Shown piece after piece: positions 32,646 to 41,943 of a stretch of DNA of 64,000 bases. The DNA is taken from the NCBI RefSeq assembly GCF_000719265.1, contig NZ_JOFL01000031.1, positions 1 to 64,000 of the forward strand. Reading direction: 5' to 3'. Every line of letters begins with the position of its first letter. Within the stretch, counting starts at the first letter, position 1. The stretch is from Streptomyces roseoverticillatus (lineage in GTDB: Bacteria > Actinomycetota > Actinomycetes > Streptomycetales > Streptomycetaceae). The translations under genes were made by a program, and so were the position numbers. The notes under the pieces are model-generated. The model saw only the letters and a program-made list of their open reading frames with translations. It did not search any database and had not been told where the DNA came from.

Positions 32646-32942
32646 TCAGGCGACGACGACGTTGTGCGCCGGGGTGACGCTGGGCCGCAGGTCGGCGAAG
32701 CCGAGGTCGGCGAGGACGGGGCCGAGGGTCTTGGCCCAGTTCTCCAGCGCCTCGGTGGACTCCCACACGTCCGTCACCCGCCAGCCGCCGCCCTCCCGGG
32801 GACCGGCGATGTGGGCGATGAGCCCGGCGGCGGGGATGTCGGCGAGGCGGGTGAATCCCATCCCGTCGGTGACGCGGGCGATGACGGCCTCGTAGAGGTC
32901 CTGTCCCCCTTCGGGGACGTCGAAGGTGACGACAATGGCCAT
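32646..32942 (-). CDS. Small alpha/beta-barrel (ABM-like) hypothetical protein
   Basis: Soluble protein of 98 aa. The pattern MAIVVTFDVPEG...YEAVIARVT...GLIAHIAG...WRVTDVWESTEALENW is typical of dimeric ferredoxin-like domains such as antibiotic-biosynthesis-monooxygenase or quinol-monooxygenase relatives. No catalytic assignment is possible. An AGGAG site precedes the ATG at 32942. Confidence 0.85.
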   Translation of the reverse strand: MAIVVTFDVPEGGQDLYEAVIARVTDGMGFTRLADIPAAGLIAHIAGPREGGGWRVTDVWESTEALENWAKTLGPVLADLGFADLRPSVTPAHNVVVA

Positions 32943-33275
32943 GGTGTGCTCCTGGCGGTGGCGGAGAGCCCGGTGCCGGGCCCGTCCCCAGCCTTCCGCT
33001 CCGGCCGCCGCGGGGCAGCCCCGCGGCGGCGGCTCGCGGGCGCGTTGGACGGGGGCCCGTAGGCGCTGGCGCGAGGGCGCGCGAGGAGCGGGTGGCTTCG
33101 CTTCGGAAACGTTCCGGCCGGGTCGGCTGCGCCGCCCGGCCGCCTGCATGCCGCCGGACCTGCTCCGCTGCGGCCGGCCGCCGCGGCTGCGGTGGCGCGG
33201 CACGTTCTTCCGCCGCAACGGCGCGCAACCACGACGTGGCGGCCCGGCGGTGCCGAACCGCCCGCAGCCCGTGGG
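32943..33275. repeat. 333-bp gap with family 1 repeat (33207-33260)
   Basis: No gene is supported. The last part carries a family 1 element (CTTCCGCCGCAACGGCGCGC to CCGGCGGTGCCG) close to the 3' end of the zapE gene. The rest is GC-rich sequence without recognisable signals apart from the promoter area of the small barrel protein. Confidence 0.6.
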
Positions 33276-34424
33276 TTACGCCTCGGTCAACCGCTTCGCG
33301 TCGCGCGCGAGCGCCGTGAGCCGGGATATCGCCCGGAAGTACTTCTTGCGGTAGCCGCCGGCCAGCATCTCCGCGCTGAACAGCTCGTCGAACGGCCGCC
33401 CGGAGGCCAGGACTGGTATCTCGCGGTCGTACAGGCGGTCGGCCAGGACGACCAGCCGCAGCGCCGTGGACTGGTCCGGCACCGGCTCGACGCCGGTCAG
33501 GCACACGGCCCGCACGGAGTCGCACATCGCGCCGTAGCGGCTGGGGTGGACCTTGGAGAGGTGCTCCAGCAGCGCGGGGAAGGCGTCGAGCGAGGCGCCC
33601 TCGGTGGTTTCAGCCGTACGGGTGACGGTCGCTTCGCCGAACGGGGCGGGCGCCTCCGGCAGGCCGCGGTGGCGGTAGTCCTCGCCGTCGATGCGCAGGG
33701 GGCGGAAGTGGGCCGACAGCCCCTGTATCTCGCGCAGGAAGTCCGCCGCGGCGAACCGGCCCTCGCCGAGCTTGCCCGGCAGCGTGTTGGAGGTCGCGGC
33801 GAGCGCGACGCCCGCCTCCACCAGCTTGCCCAGCAGGCTGGAGACGAGGACGGTGTCGCCCGGGTCGTCGAGCTCGAACTCGTCGATGCACAGGAGGCGG
33901 TGGCCGCTGAGGGTCTTGACGGTCTGCTGGAAGCCCAGCGCGCCGACGAGGTTGGTCAGCTCCACGAAGGTGCCGAACGCCTTCAGCTCCGGGGCGGCCG
34001 GGGTGGCGTGCCACAGGGAGGCCAGCAGGTGGGTCTTGCCGACGCCGTACCCGCCGTCGAGGTAGACGCCGCGCGGGCCGGCCGCCGCGGCCGGCTTCGC
34101 CTCGCGCCGGAACCAGCGCTTGCGGCCCCCGCCGGCGGCGCTCGCGCCGCCGAGGCCGCCCGCGAAGCCGCTGAGGACCTTGACGGCCTCGGTCTGGCTG
34201 GGCTGGTCGGCCGCCGGTATGTAGTTGTCGAAGCGGACCGTGCCGAAGCGGGGCGGCGGCACCATCTCGGCGACCAGGCGGTCGGCCGGGACGTGCGGGG
34301 CGCGGGAGGTCAGCGCGATCGGGGAGCCGGTACCGGCGCCGGGTATCGGGCCCGAGGCGTCGGAAGGGGCCGACGGGGCCGGTGAGGCGGCTGCGCCGGA
34401 AGCGGAGGCGGTGGTGGGTGACAC
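33276..34424 (-). CDS. zapE: ZapE/AFG1-like cell division ATPase
   Basis: AAA-type ATPase of 382 aa. A disordered Ala/Pro/Ser tail of about 40 residues precedes PPPRFGTVRFDNYIP. Walker A is GVYLDGGYGVGKTHLLASLW, Walker B is HRLLCIDEFELDDPGD, and sensor regions include AATSNTLPGKLGEGRF. In other bacteria ZapE associates with the divisome, and in mitochondria AFG1 assists respiratory-chain turnover; the actinobacterial role is less clear. GTG at 34424 is used. It is divergent from the reductase gene at 34496. Confidence 0.92.
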   Translation of the reverse strand: MSPTTASASGAAASPAPSAPSDASGPIPGAGTGSPIALTSRAPHVPADRLVAEMVPPPRFGTVRFDNYIPAADQPSQTEAVKVLSGFAGGLGGASAAGGGRKRWFRREAKPAAAAGPRGVYLDGGYGVGKTHLLASLWHATPAAPELKAFGTFVELTNLVGALGFQQTVKTLSGHRLLCIDEFELDDPGDTVLVSSLLGKLVEAGVALAATSNTLPGKLGEGRFAAADFLREIQGLSAHFRPLRIDGEDYRHRGLPEAPAPFGEATVTRTAETTEGASLDAFPALLEHLSKVHPSRYGAMCDSVRAVCLTGVEPVPDQSTALRLVVLADRLYDREIPVLASGRPFDELFSAEMLAGGYRKKYFRAISRLTALARDAKRLTEA

Positions 34425-34495
34425 AGCTCTCCAGCCTAGCCGCTGAACACCGGCTGCCGGCCGCCGGAAGAGCGAGGCATGTCACACTGCGGCCT

Positions 34496-35302
34496 ATGCG
34501 ACGCCTGTTCCCCGTGCCCCTGCCGTCTCCCTCCGCCTCTGCTTCCCCCTCGTCCCCCTGTGCCTCAGAGGACCGCACCTGGGAGCTGGCGGAGCTCGCC
34601 GAGGCGTACGCCTATCCGGAGGCGGCGGGAAGCGGTGGTCGCGCGTGGCTGCGCGCCAACATGGTCTCCTCGCTGGACGGCGCGGCCCACCACGACGGGC
34701 GCTCGCAGCCGCTGTCCTCCGCCGCCGACATGCGCGTCTTCGGTACGCTGCGCGGCCTCGCGGACGCGGTCGTCGTCGGCGCGGAGACCGTACGCCAGGA
34801 GGGCTACCGGCCCGCCCGCGCCCGCGAGGCCTTCGCGGCGCGCCGGGCGGCGCTCGGCCAGGGGCCCGCGCCGGTGATCGCGATCGTGAGCGCGGGGCTC
34901 GACCTGGACTTCACTCTGCCCTTGTTCAGGGAGCCGCTGGTGCCGACCATCGTGCTGACGGGTGCGGACGCCCCCGCGGACCGGGTCGCCGCGGCCCGCG
35001 CGGCCGGGGCCGACGTGCTCGTGGCGGGCGAGGGGCGCCGGGTGGACCCCGCGCGGGTGCCGGAGGTGCTGGCCGCACGCGGTCTGACCAGGCTGCTCAC
35101 CGAGGGCGGCCCGCGGCTGCTGGGGCAGTTCGCGGCGGCGGGCGTGCTCGACGAGCTGTGCCTGACGCTCGCGCCGCTGGTCGCGGGCGGTACGGCGGAC
35201 CGGATCGTGAGCGGTCCCGGCATGCCCGTGCCAAAACGATTCGTCCTCGCCTCGCTCCTCGAAGAGGGAGGTTTTCTGTTCAGCAGGTACCACAGGATCT
35301 GA
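34496..35302 (+). CDS. RibD C-terminal-domain reductase (pyrimidine reductase family)
   Basis: Stand-alone reductase of 268 aa with the dihydrofolate-reductase-like RibD-C fold. Motifs are RANMVSSLDGAAHHDGRSQPLSSAADMRVFGTLRGLADAVVVGAETVRQEGY and LTEGGPRLLGQF (described as segments near residues 52-105 and 201-212). Family members reduce riboflavin precursors with NADPH, but many actinobacterial stand-alone versions have unknown substrates. No rib operon is nearby. The deaminase domain of bifunctional RibD is absent. Confidence 0.88.
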   Translation: MRRLFPVPLPSPSASASPSSPCASEDRTWELAELAEAYAYPEAAGSGGRAWLRANMVSSLDGAAHHDGRSQPLSSAADMRVFGTLRGLADAVVVGAETVRQEGYRPARAREAFAARRAALGQGPAPVIAIVSAGLDLDFTLPLFREPLVPTIVLTGADAPADRVAAARAAGADVLVAGEGRRVDPARVPEVLAARGLTRLLTEGGPRLLGQFAAAGVLDELCLTLAPLVAGGTADRIVSGPGMPVPKRFVLASLLEEGGFLFSRYHRI

Positions 35303-35309
35303 CAATCGG

Positions 35310-35321
35310 CGGAATATTCCG
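35310..35321. other. Perfect 12-bp palindrome
   Basis: CGGAATATTCCG lies just after the reductase stop, in the 164-bp gap before the next gene. It is notably AT-rich for this genome. It may be a regulatory site for the downstream gene; no regulator can be assigned. Confidence 0.4.
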
Positions 35322-35466
35322 TTCCGGTTACCCGTCCGTGGGCAGAATTGAGTCGGACGCGCCCGAGGGGGCACGTGACCAGAACAGGCGGGCCCAGGGG
35401 GGCACGCGCAGGATGGTTTCTGTTGGCCGTTGGGCCGGTGGCCCACGAAGGAGAAGGGCTCCCACC

Positions 35467-35967
35467 GTGTTCACGAGCGTATTGATGATCGAGCAGCCGC
35501 TGTCCGCCACCGACGTCGACTTCGTCACCACCCTCCACGACGACGAGATGTCCTTCGTGGTGCTCATGCAGCCCCGAGGCGCCGAGGACCGGCTCCTGCG
35601 CGCCATCGACGACGTCGCCCTCGGCGAGCTGGAACGGGCGATGCACGAGGCCGACGAACCGGAGGGCGAGCAGGCCCTCCGCCCGGCCGCCGTCGCCCTG
35701 GAGCACTCGCTCCGCAGCCTCCGGGACGCGGGCTGCGAGGCCGTGGGCCAGCTCGTCGAGGGCCACCCGCTGGACCTGCTGCGGTCCGTGGTCGAGCAGA
35801 CCCACGCCGACGAGGTGATCGTGCTGACCGCACCGCACCTGGTGGAGGAGTTCTTCCACCGCGACTGGGCCTCCCGGGCCCGGCACAAGGTCGGCGTGCC
35901 CGTCCTCAAGCTCTACGCCCACAACGACGAGGAGGACTACGCCCTGGGCGACGTGGGAGAGGGGTGA
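35467..35967 (+). CDS. Conserved actinobacterial protein with Rossmann-like fold
   Basis: Soluble acidic protein of 166 aa. The C-terminal half (HADEVIVLTAPHLVEEFFHRDWASRARHKVGVPVLKLYAHN region) looks like the nucleotide-binding half of a universal-stress-protein-type fold. Relatives are sometimes labelled indole-3-glycerol-phosphate synthase in annotations, but none of that enzyme's TIM-barrel motifs are seen. Start GTG at 35467, with AAGGAGAAGG upstream, an excellent ribosome site. Function unknown. Confidence 0.85.
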   Translation: MFTSVLMIEQPLSATDVDFVTTLHDDEMSFVVLMQPRGAEDRLLRAIDDVALGELERAMHEADEPEGEQALRPAAVALEHSLRSLRDAGCEAVGQLVEGHPLDLLRSVVEQTHADEVIVLTAPHLVEEFFHRDWASRARHKVGVPVLKLYAHNDEEDYALGDVGEG

Positions 35968-36002
35968 GAAGCGGGGGCGGCCCCCGGAGAAGGGCGCCGT
36001 CC

Positions 36003-36734
36003 TCAGCGCAGCCGCCCGTCGGCCATCGTCAGGACCCGGTCCGCACGGCCGAGCAGCGCCCGGTCGTGCGTCACCAGCACCGTGGCCGTCCCGTGCTCCC
36101 GGGTCACCGCGGCGAGCAGCTCCACGACCCGCTCGCCGCGCTCGTGATCCAGCGCCGACGTCGGCTCGTCCACCAGCAGGACGGACGGGCCGCCGCACAG
36201 CGCGCGGGCGATGTTCACCCGCTGCCGCTCGCCCCCGGACAGCTGGTGCGGGCGGCGGCGCCGCTTCGCCGCGTCCAGGCCCACCGACTCCAGCAGCTCC
36301 GCGGCCCGCGCCCGGGCGGCCCGCCCGCTGCCGCCGCGTACGGCCCCGCCCCGCACGTGCTCCACCGCCAGCAGCTGCTCCTCGGCGGTGAGCGACGGCA
36401 GCAGGTTCGCCTGCTGGAAGACGATGCCGATCCGGTCCCGGCGCAGCGCTGTGCGGGCCCGGGCGCTCATCGGCCCGGTGTCCTGCCCGGCCACGGTCAC
36501 GCGCCCCTCGTCGGGGCTCAGCAGCGTGGCCGCCACCGCGAGCAGGCTCGACTTCCCGGAGCCGGAGGGTCCGGCGACGGCGACGAGCTCGCCGGGCGCC
36601 ACGTCCAGGGACACCGCGTCGAGGGCGGTCAGCCGGCGGTCGCCGTCCGGATAGGTGAGAGTGACGGATTTCAGCGACAGAGCGGGTTCCAGCGGCAGAG
36701 CAGGATCCAGCGGCAGGGCGGGGGCGGTGTTCAC
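36003..36734 (-). CDS. MacB-type ABC transporter ATPase
   Basis: ATP-binding subunit of 243 aa. Walker A GPSGSGKSSLL, Q-loop IVFQQANLLPSLTAEE, signature LSGGERQRVNIARAL, Walker B LLVDEPTSALD and switch VLVTHDRAL are all intact and match the LolD/MacB subfamily. It pairs with the FtsX-like permease upstream; the GTG start overlaps the permease stop by four bases. Such exporters commonly remove antimicrobial peptides or lipoproteins or act mechanically at the envelope. Confidence 0.95.
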   Translation of the reverse strand: MNTAPALPLDPALPLEPALSLKSVTLTYPDGDRRLTALDAVSLDVAPGELVAVAGPSGSGKSSLLAVAATLLSPDEGRVTVAGQDTGPMSARARTALRRDRIGIVFQQANLLPSLTAEEQLLAVEHVRGGAVRGGSGRAARARAAELLESVGLDAAKRRRRPHQLSGGERQRVNIARALCGGPSVLLVDEPTSALDHERGERVVELLAAVTREHGTATVLVTHDRALLGRADRVLTMADGRLR

Positions 36735-37795
36735 CGGGAGGCTCCCAGGGCGGTCAGGGGGTCGACGGACGTGATGCGGCGCACGGCGAGGGCGGAGCCG
36801 GCCAGGCCCAGCAGCACCATGGCCGCGACGGGTACGGCCACGGTCGCCGCGCCCAGCTCGAACGGCACCGACGCCGACGCGAGCGCCCCGCCGGCCGCGC
36901 CCGCCGCCGCGCCGAGCACGGACCCGGCGGCCAGCACGACCGCGGCCTGCCCGAGCGCGTCCCGCACGAGGTAGGCGCTGCTCGCGCCCACCGCCTTGAG
37001 CACCGCGACGTCGGGCTTGCGCTGCACCGTCCACACCGTGAAGAAGGCGCCCACGACCAGGGCGCTCACCACGAACAGGAAGCCCTGGATCATCTGCAGG
37101 GTGCCGTGCTCGGCCGCGTAGCCGTCGATCCCGTCCAGGGCTTCGCCGACGGAGACCGCTTTCGTGGAGCGCGCGGCGTCCCCGGCCGGGTGCCCGCCGC
37201 CGTCAACGGCGAGCGCTGTCGGCTGCGCCTGGTGGCTCACCCGCTGCCACGCCGCGAGCGTCGTCCACACGCTCGGGGCGTGGCCGTGGCTGCGGTCCTC
37301 GGTGATGCCCGAGACGGTCAGCTCCTCTGTGCCGAGGGTGACCCGGTCGCCGGTGCGCAGCCCGGCGTCGCGCGCCACGCGCTCGCTCACGGCCACCTGG
37401 CCGCTGCCCGGCGCCGCGCCGGTGACGAGCGCGGGCCGCAGCCCGTCCGGCGTCCCGAAGACGCTCACCGACGACGCCCGGCCGCCCGCCGTCAGCCGCG
37501 TCATCGCCACGCCGAACGGTTCGGCGGACCGCACGCCCGCCGCCTCCCGCCAGGCCCGCTGCTGCCCGGCGTCCACCGAGCTGTTCGAGAAGGACACCTC
37601 CGGCCCGGCCCCGGCGGGCGCACCGAAGACGATCCGCCCGGCCGGCAGGCCCGCCACGGCGGACGACGCCTCCCGCGCCAGGCCGCCGGTCAGGCCGTAG
37701 AGAAAGACCACGAGGGTCGTGATGAGCGTGACCACGGCACCCATCAGGGCGAACCGCCCCCGGGCGAAACGGATGTCACGAAGTGCGACGAACAA
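36731..37795 (-). CDS. FtsX/MacB-like ABC transporter permease
   Basis: Membrane protein of 354 aa with the MacB_PCD/FtsX layout: one N-terminal helix (GRFALMGAVVTLITTLVVFLYGL, from about residue 13), a large extracytoplasmic domain of about 180 residues, then three C-terminal helices (GFLFVVSALVVGAFFTVWTV, QAAVVLAAGSVLGAAAGAAGG, VAVPVAAMVLLGLAGSALAV). TTG at 37795 is used; GGAGGT and AGAGGG precede it. It is divergent from the histidine kinase gene, a common arrangement for two-component-controlled exporters. Confidence 0.93.
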   Translation of the reverse strand: MFVALRDIRFARGRFALMGAVVTLITTLVVFLYGLTGGLAREASSAVAGLPAGRIVFGAPAGAGPEVSFSNSSVDAGQQRAWREAAGVRSAEPFGVAMTRLTAGGRASSVSVFGTPDGLRPALVTGAAPGSGQVAVSERVARDAGLRTGDRVTLGTEELTVSGITEDRSHGHAPSVWTTLAAWQRVSHQAQPTALAVDGGGHPAGDAARSTKAVSVGEALDGIDGYAAEHGTLQMIQGFLFVVSALVVGAFFTVWTVQRKPDVAVLKAVGASSAYLVRDALGQAAVVLAAGSVLGAAAGAAGGALASASVPFELGAATVAVPVAAMVLLGLAGSALAVRRITSVDPLTALGASR

Positions 37796-37849
37796 GGACC
37801 CTCTACCTCCGGGCTCTGAACAGGACCCCTCCACACTCCCGCGCGGACG

Positions 37850-37871
37850 CCTTGCCGCCATCAGGGCAAGG
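37850..37871. promoter_or_regulatory. Inverted repeat in divergent ABC/two-component promoter
   Basis: CCTTGCC and GGCAAGG arms flank an eight-base centre in the 177-bp region between the permease start and the kinase start. It is a reasonable candidate binding site for the neighbouring NarL-type response regulator; this is inference from position. Confidence 0.4.
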
Positions 37872-37972
37872 ACTGGTCCGCGGCCCGTCCGTACGGTGCA
37901 CCCGAAAATCAATCGAACGGTTGAGGGCAGGGGCGGGCAGGCTCCCGGGCGCGGGCCCGTACGCTCGATGGG

Positions 37973-39325
37973 GTGAGCCGAACGACCCCTTCCGCCCTCC
38001 GCGCCCGGCGCGCGGCGCGGCCCGCGCCGGACGCCGTCGCAGTGCCCCCGCCCGGCTCCGACATGCCCTCCCTGCGCCTGGTCCGCCTCGCGCTGCACGG
38101 CTCCTTCTACGTGCTCCTCGCCGTCGCCGCCGCCCCGGCCGTCGCAGGCAGCAAACCCCCGGCAACCCTGCTGCCCGCCGCCGTGCTCGCCGCCGTCTAC
38201 GGCCTCGGCGTGATCCGGTCCACCGCCCGCCGCGGGCTCTGGCTCACCGCCGTCACCGCCCTGTGGCTCCTGCTGCTCGCCATGGACCACGGCTACAGCT
38301 ACGTCGCCTTCCCGCTGTTCTTCCTCTTCCTGGGCACCCTGCCCGTCCGCTGGGCGCACCCCGCCATCGCCGCGGCCACCGCCGCCGTCGTGGCCGCCCA
38401 GGCCGCCGCGCCCGGCGGGCTCACCGCCGCCAAGGTGATCGGCCCCGCCGCCGGCGCCGCCGTCGCCATCCTCACCGGCTACGGCTACGCCGCGCTCTAC
38501 CGTGAGAGCCGCAAGCGCCAGCAGCTCATCGACGACCTGCTGCGCACCCGCGACGAGCTCGCCGCCGCCCAGCGCGAGGCCGGCCGGCTCGCCGAGCGCC
38601 AGCGGCTCGCCCGCGAGATCCACGACACCCTCGCCCAGGGCCTGTCCAGCATCGTCCTGCTCGCCCGCGCCGCCGAGACCGCCGCCCCGGACACCGCCCG
38701 CGAGCGCGTCCGCGAGATCGGGCTGACCGCCTCCGACAACCTCGCCGAGGCCCGCCGCTTCGTCCAGGCCCTCACCCCGCCCGCCCTGGAGGACGCGCCC
38801 CTGCCCGAGGCGCTGCGCCGGGTCACCGCGCGCACCGTCCCCGGGGCCGTCTTCCGCCTCGACGGCGACCCGCGCACGCTCCCCATGGAGACCGAGGTCG
38901 CCCTGCTGCGCCTCACGCAGGAGGCCCTCGCCAACGTCGCCCGCCACGCGCACGCCGACCGCACCGCCGTCACCCTCGCCTTCCTCGACGGCCAGGTCGC
39001 CCTCGACATCTACGACGACGGCGTCGGCTTCACCCCCGGCGACGGCCCCGCCGACGGCCGCCGGACCTTCGGCCTGCACGGCATGCGCGAGCGCATCGCC
39101 GCCCTCGGCGGCACCCTCACGGTCGAGTCGGCCCCGGGGGAGGGCACGGCGATCGCGGCGGTGGTGCCGGTGGGTGCGGGAGCCCGGCCCCGGGATGAGG
39201 GAAGCGAGGGTGTTCCGTCCGAGGGCGGCCCCGGGGCGTCCTCTCCGCCGCAACGGCGACCGGCCACGACGGCGGTGTCCGGCGGTGCCGGACCGGACAC
39301 CGGCTCGAAGGGGGTCGCGGCATGA
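37973..39325 (+). CDS. Sensor histidine kinase (HisKA_3 / NarX-DesK type)
   Basis: Membrane kinase of 450 aa. About five hydrophobic helices lie in residues 35-170 with no large extracytoplasmic loop, suggesting membrane-level sensing. The phospho-acceptor His is in LAREIHDTLAQGLSSIVLLAR (about 222-242), and the HATPase motifs are EALANVARHAHA, DDGVGF and GLHGMRERIAALGG. The last 40-50 residues (after VVPVGAGARPRDEG) are Gly/Pro/Arg-rich and partly encoded by an intergenic-repeat element at 39242-39296. GTG start at 37973. The stop overlaps the regulator ATG (ATGA). Confidence 0.94.
   Translation: MSRTTPSALRARRAARPAPDAVAVPPPGSDMPSLRLVRLALHGSFYVLLAVAAAPAVAGSKPPATLLPAAVLAAVYGLGVIRSTARRGLWLTAVTALWLLLLAMDHGYSYVAFPLFFLFLGTLPVRWAHPAIAAATAAVVAAQAAAPGGLTAAKVIGPAAGAAVAILTGYGYAALYRESRKRQQLIDDLLRTRDELAAAQREAGRLAERQRLAREIHDTLAQGLSSIVLLARAAETAAPDTARERVREIGLTASDNLAEARRFVQALTPPALEDAPLPEALRRVTARTVPGAVFRLDGDPRTLPMETEVALLRLTQEALANVARHAHADRTAVTLAFLDGQVALDIYDDGVGFTPGDGPADGRRTFGLHGMRERIAALGGTLTVESAPGEGTAIAAVVPVGAGARPRDEGSEGVPSEGGPGASSPPQRRPATTAVSGGAGPDTGSKGVAA
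39242..39296. repeat. Family 1 repeat inside the kinase 3' end
   Basis: CTCCGCCGCAACGGCGACCGG through CGGCGGTGTCCGGCGGTGCCGGA matches the intergenic repeat copies at 33207 and 51960. It is translated here as the kinase C-terminal tail (PPQRRPATTAVSGGAGPD). Confidence 0.75.
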
Positions 39326-39993
39326 GCGAGCCGGCACACTCCGAAGGCGCCGGCCGCGAGGCCATCCGCGTGCTGATCGTCGACGACCACCCCGTCGTGC
39401 GCCGCGGCCTGCGCGCCATGGTCGACGACCTCCCCGGCGTGGAGGCCGTCGGCGAGGCCGCCGACGGCGCCGCGGCCCTGCGGCTGCTCGACGCCGGAAC
39501 CCGCCCGGACGTCGTCCTCATGGACCTCCAGATGGGCGACGGCATGCACGGCGTCGAGGCCACCCGCCGCATCACCGCGCTGCCCTCCCCGCCCGCCGTC
39601 CTCATCCTCACCACCTACAGCACCGACGCCGACATCCTCGCCGCCGTCGAGGCCGGCGCCACCGGCTACCTCCTCAAGGACGCCCCGCCCGAAGAGGTCG
39701 CCGCCGCCGTCCACGCGGCCGCCCGCGGCGAGACCGTCCTCGCCCCGCCCGTCGCCGCCCGCCTGCTCGGCCGCGTCCGCGCCGGGGGCAGGCCCGCCCT
39801 CACCCAGCGCGAGACCGAGATCCTCGGACTGGTGGCCGAGGGCCTGGCCAACAAGCAGATCTCCCGCCGCCTCTTCATCAGCGAGGCGACGGTCAAGACC
39901 CACCTCGTCCACATCTACGGAAAGCTCGGTGTCGACAGCCGCACGGCGGCCATCGCGGCGGGCCTGGCGGCGGGGCTGATCCGGGCGGTGTGA
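39322..39993 (+). CDS. NarL/FixJ-type response regulator
   Basis: DNA-binding regulator of 223 aa. The receiver is complete: acidic pair in VLIVDDHPVVRRGL, phospho-Asp in DVVLMDLQMGD, Thr in LILTTYS and Lys in GYLLKDAPPEE. The LuxR-type HTH is LTQRETEILGLVAEGLANKQISRRLFISEATVKTHLVHIYGKLGV (about 160-205). It forms a pair with the overlapping kinase and probably regulates the divergent MacB-type exporter. Confidence 0.96.
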   Translation: MSEPAHSEGAGREAIRVLIVDDHPVVRRGLRAMVDDLPGVEAVGEAADGAAALRLLDAGTRPDVVLMDLQMGDGMHGVEATRRITALPSPPAVLILTTYSTDADILAAVEAGATGYLLKDAPPEEVAAAVHAAARGETVLAPPVAARLLGRVRAGGRPALTQRETEILGLVAEGLANKQISRRLFISEATVKTHLVHIYGKLGVDSRTAAIAAGLAAGLIRAV

Positions 39994-40073
39994 CGGGGGA
40001 GGACGGGGCTGTCACCGCGGGGTGCAAGAATCGGTCCCTGACACCCAGCAAGCTGCGACAGGGAGCACCGCAC

Positions 40074-41468
40074 ATGGCACCGGCCGTCCCCACGACGATG
40101 GACCGACCGCACTTCATCGGCATCGGCGGCGCCGGCATGTCGGGCATCGCGAAGATCCTCGCCCAGCGCGGCGCGCAGGTCGCGGGCAGCGACGCGAAGG
40201 AGTCCGCGACCGCCGAGGCGCTGCGCGCCCTGGGCGCCACGGTGCACATCGGGCACGCCGCCGGGCACCTGGCCGAGGACGCCACCTGCGTCGTCGTCTC
40301 CAGCGCCATCCGCGCGGACAACCCCGAGCTGGCCGCGGCCGCCGAGCGCGGCATCCCCGTCGTGCACCGCTCGGACGCCCTCGCCCGCCTGATGGACGGC
40401 CTGCGCCCGATCGCGGTCGCCGGCACCCACGGCAAGACGACCACGACGTCGATGCTCGCGGTCGCCCTGGACGCGCTGGGCCTGGACCCGTCGTACGCCA
40501 TCGGCGGTGACCTGGACGCCCCGGGCTCCAACGCCCGGCACGGCGCCGGCGAGATCTTCGTGGCGGAGGCGGACGAGAGCGACCGCAGCTTCCACAAGTA
40601 CGCGCCCGAGGTCGCGATCATCCTCAACGTGGAGCTGGACCACCACGCGAACTACGCGTCGATGGACGAGATCTACGAGTCGTTCGAGACGTTCGTGGGC
40701 CGGATCCGCCCGGGCGGCACGCTCGTCGTGGCCGCGGACCAGTCGGGCGCCCGCGAGCTGACCGAGCGCATCTCGGGGCGTCACGACATCGAGGTCGTCA
40801 CGTACGGCGAGGCCGAGGACGCCGACGTGCGCGTCCTGAAGGTCACCCCGCGCGGCCTGACCAGCGAGGTCACCGTCCTCCTGGGCGGCAAGATGCTGAC
40901 CTTCACGGTCTCCGTCCCCGGCCGCCACTACGCGCACAACGCCGTCGCCGCCCTCGCCGCGGGCATCGCGCTGGGCATCCCCGCGCACAACCTGGCCTCC
41001 GCGATCGGCAAGTACACCGGCGTCAAGCGCCGTCTGCAGCTCAAGGGCGAGGCGGCCGGCGTGCAGGTCATCGACTCCTACGCCCACCACCCCACCGAGA
41101 TGACCGCCGACCTGGAGGCCATCCGCGGCGCCGCGGCCGGCTCCCGCGTCCTGGTCGTCTTCCAGCCGCACCTGTTCTCCCGCACCCAGGAGCTCGGCAC
41201 CGAGATGGGTCAGTCCCTCGCGCTGGCCGACGCCTCGGTGGTCCTGGACATCTACCCGGCCCGCGAAGACCCGGTCCCCGGCGTCACCAGCGCCCTGATC
41301 ATCGACGCCGCGGTCGCCGCGGGCGCCGACGTCCGCGCCGAGCCCGACATGGCCGCCATCCCGGACGTCGTCGCGGGAATGGCCCGCCCCGGTGACCTCG
41401 TTCTGACCATGGGGGCGGGAGACGTCACGGACCTCGGTCCGAAGATCCTGGCCCGCCTGGAGAGCTGA
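40074..41468 (+). CDS. murC: UDP-N-acetylmuramate--L-alanine ligase
   Basis: Cytoplasmic Mur ligase of 464 aa that adds L-Ala to UDP-MurNAc in peptidoglycan precursor synthesis. The N-terminal UDP-binding motif is [17 protein letters not shown], the ATP loop is [14 protein letters not shown], the central motif [27 protein letters not shown] is present, and the C-terminal domain has [12 protein letters not shown] and FQPHLFSRT. Length is normal. It stands alone rather than in a dcw cluster, as is usual for this gene in Streptomyces to my knowledge. Confidence 0.97.
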   Translation: MAPAVPTTMDRPHFIGIGGAGMSGIAKILAQRGAQVAGSDAKESATAEALRALGATVHIGHAAGHLAEDATCVVVSSAIRADNPELAAAAERGIPVVHRSDALARLMDGLRPIAVAGTHGKTTTTSMLAVALDALGLDPSYAIGGDLDAPGSNARHGAGEIFVAEADESDRSFHKYAPEVAIILNVELDHHANYASMDEIYESFETFVGRIRPGGTLVVAADQSGARELTERISGRHDIEVVTYGEAEDADVRVLKVTPRGLTSEVTVLLGGKMLTFTVSVPGRHYAHNAVAALAAGIALGIPAHNLASAIGKYTGVKRRLQLKGEAAGVQVIDSYAHHPTEMTADLEAIRGAAAGSRVLVVFQPHLFSRTQELGTEMGQSLALADASVVLDIYPAREDPVPGVTSALIIDAAVAAGADVRAEPDMAAIPDVVAGMARPGDLVLTMGAGDVTDLGPKILARLES

Positions 41469-41502
41469 ACCGGAAAAGCCGTATCCCCGAAAGGCGAGCG
41501 AC

Positions 41503-41910
41503 ATGGCGTACGAGGTCGAGAAGACGGACGAGCAGTGGCGCGCTGAGCTCTCCCCTGCGGAGTACCAGGTGCTCCGCAGGGCCGGCACCGAGCCCGCCTT
41601 CCGGGGCGAGTACACCGACACGAAGACGGCGGGCGTCTACTCCTGCCGCGCGTGCGGCGCGGAGCTCTTCCGCTCCACGGAGAAGTTCGAGAGCCACTGC
41701 GGCTGGCCGAGCTTCTACGACCCGAAGGACTCCGCCGCCGTCGAGCTGATCGAGGACCGCTCCCACGGCATGGTCCGCACCGAGGTCCGCTGCGCCCGCT
41801 GCGGCTCGCACCTGGGCCACGTCTTCGAGGGCGAGGGCTACCCCACCCCCACGGACCAGCGCTACTGCATCAACTCCATCGCCCTGCGCCTGGAGTCCGC
41901 GGGGGGCTGA
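41503..41910 (+). CDS. msrB: Peptide-methionine (R)-S-oxide reductase
   Basis: Repair enzyme of 135 aa reducing methionine-R-sulfoxide in proteins. Structural zinc cysteines are present as CRAC and CARC, the active-site region is [21 protein letters not shown] precedes the catalytic Cys in [10 protein letters not shown]. An AAGGCGAG ribosome site precedes the ATG. It follows murC by 34 bp and may be co-transcribed. Confidence 0.97.
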   Translation: MAYEVEKTDEQWRAELSPAEYQVLRRAGTEPAFRGEYTDTKTAGVYSCRACGAELFRSTEKFESHCGWPSFYDPKDSAAVELIEDRSHGMVRTEVRCARCGSHLGHVFEGEGYPTPTDQRYCINSIALRLESAGG

Positions 41911-41943
41911 GCTCAGCCTCGCCGGGGCTGATGTCAGTGGTCC

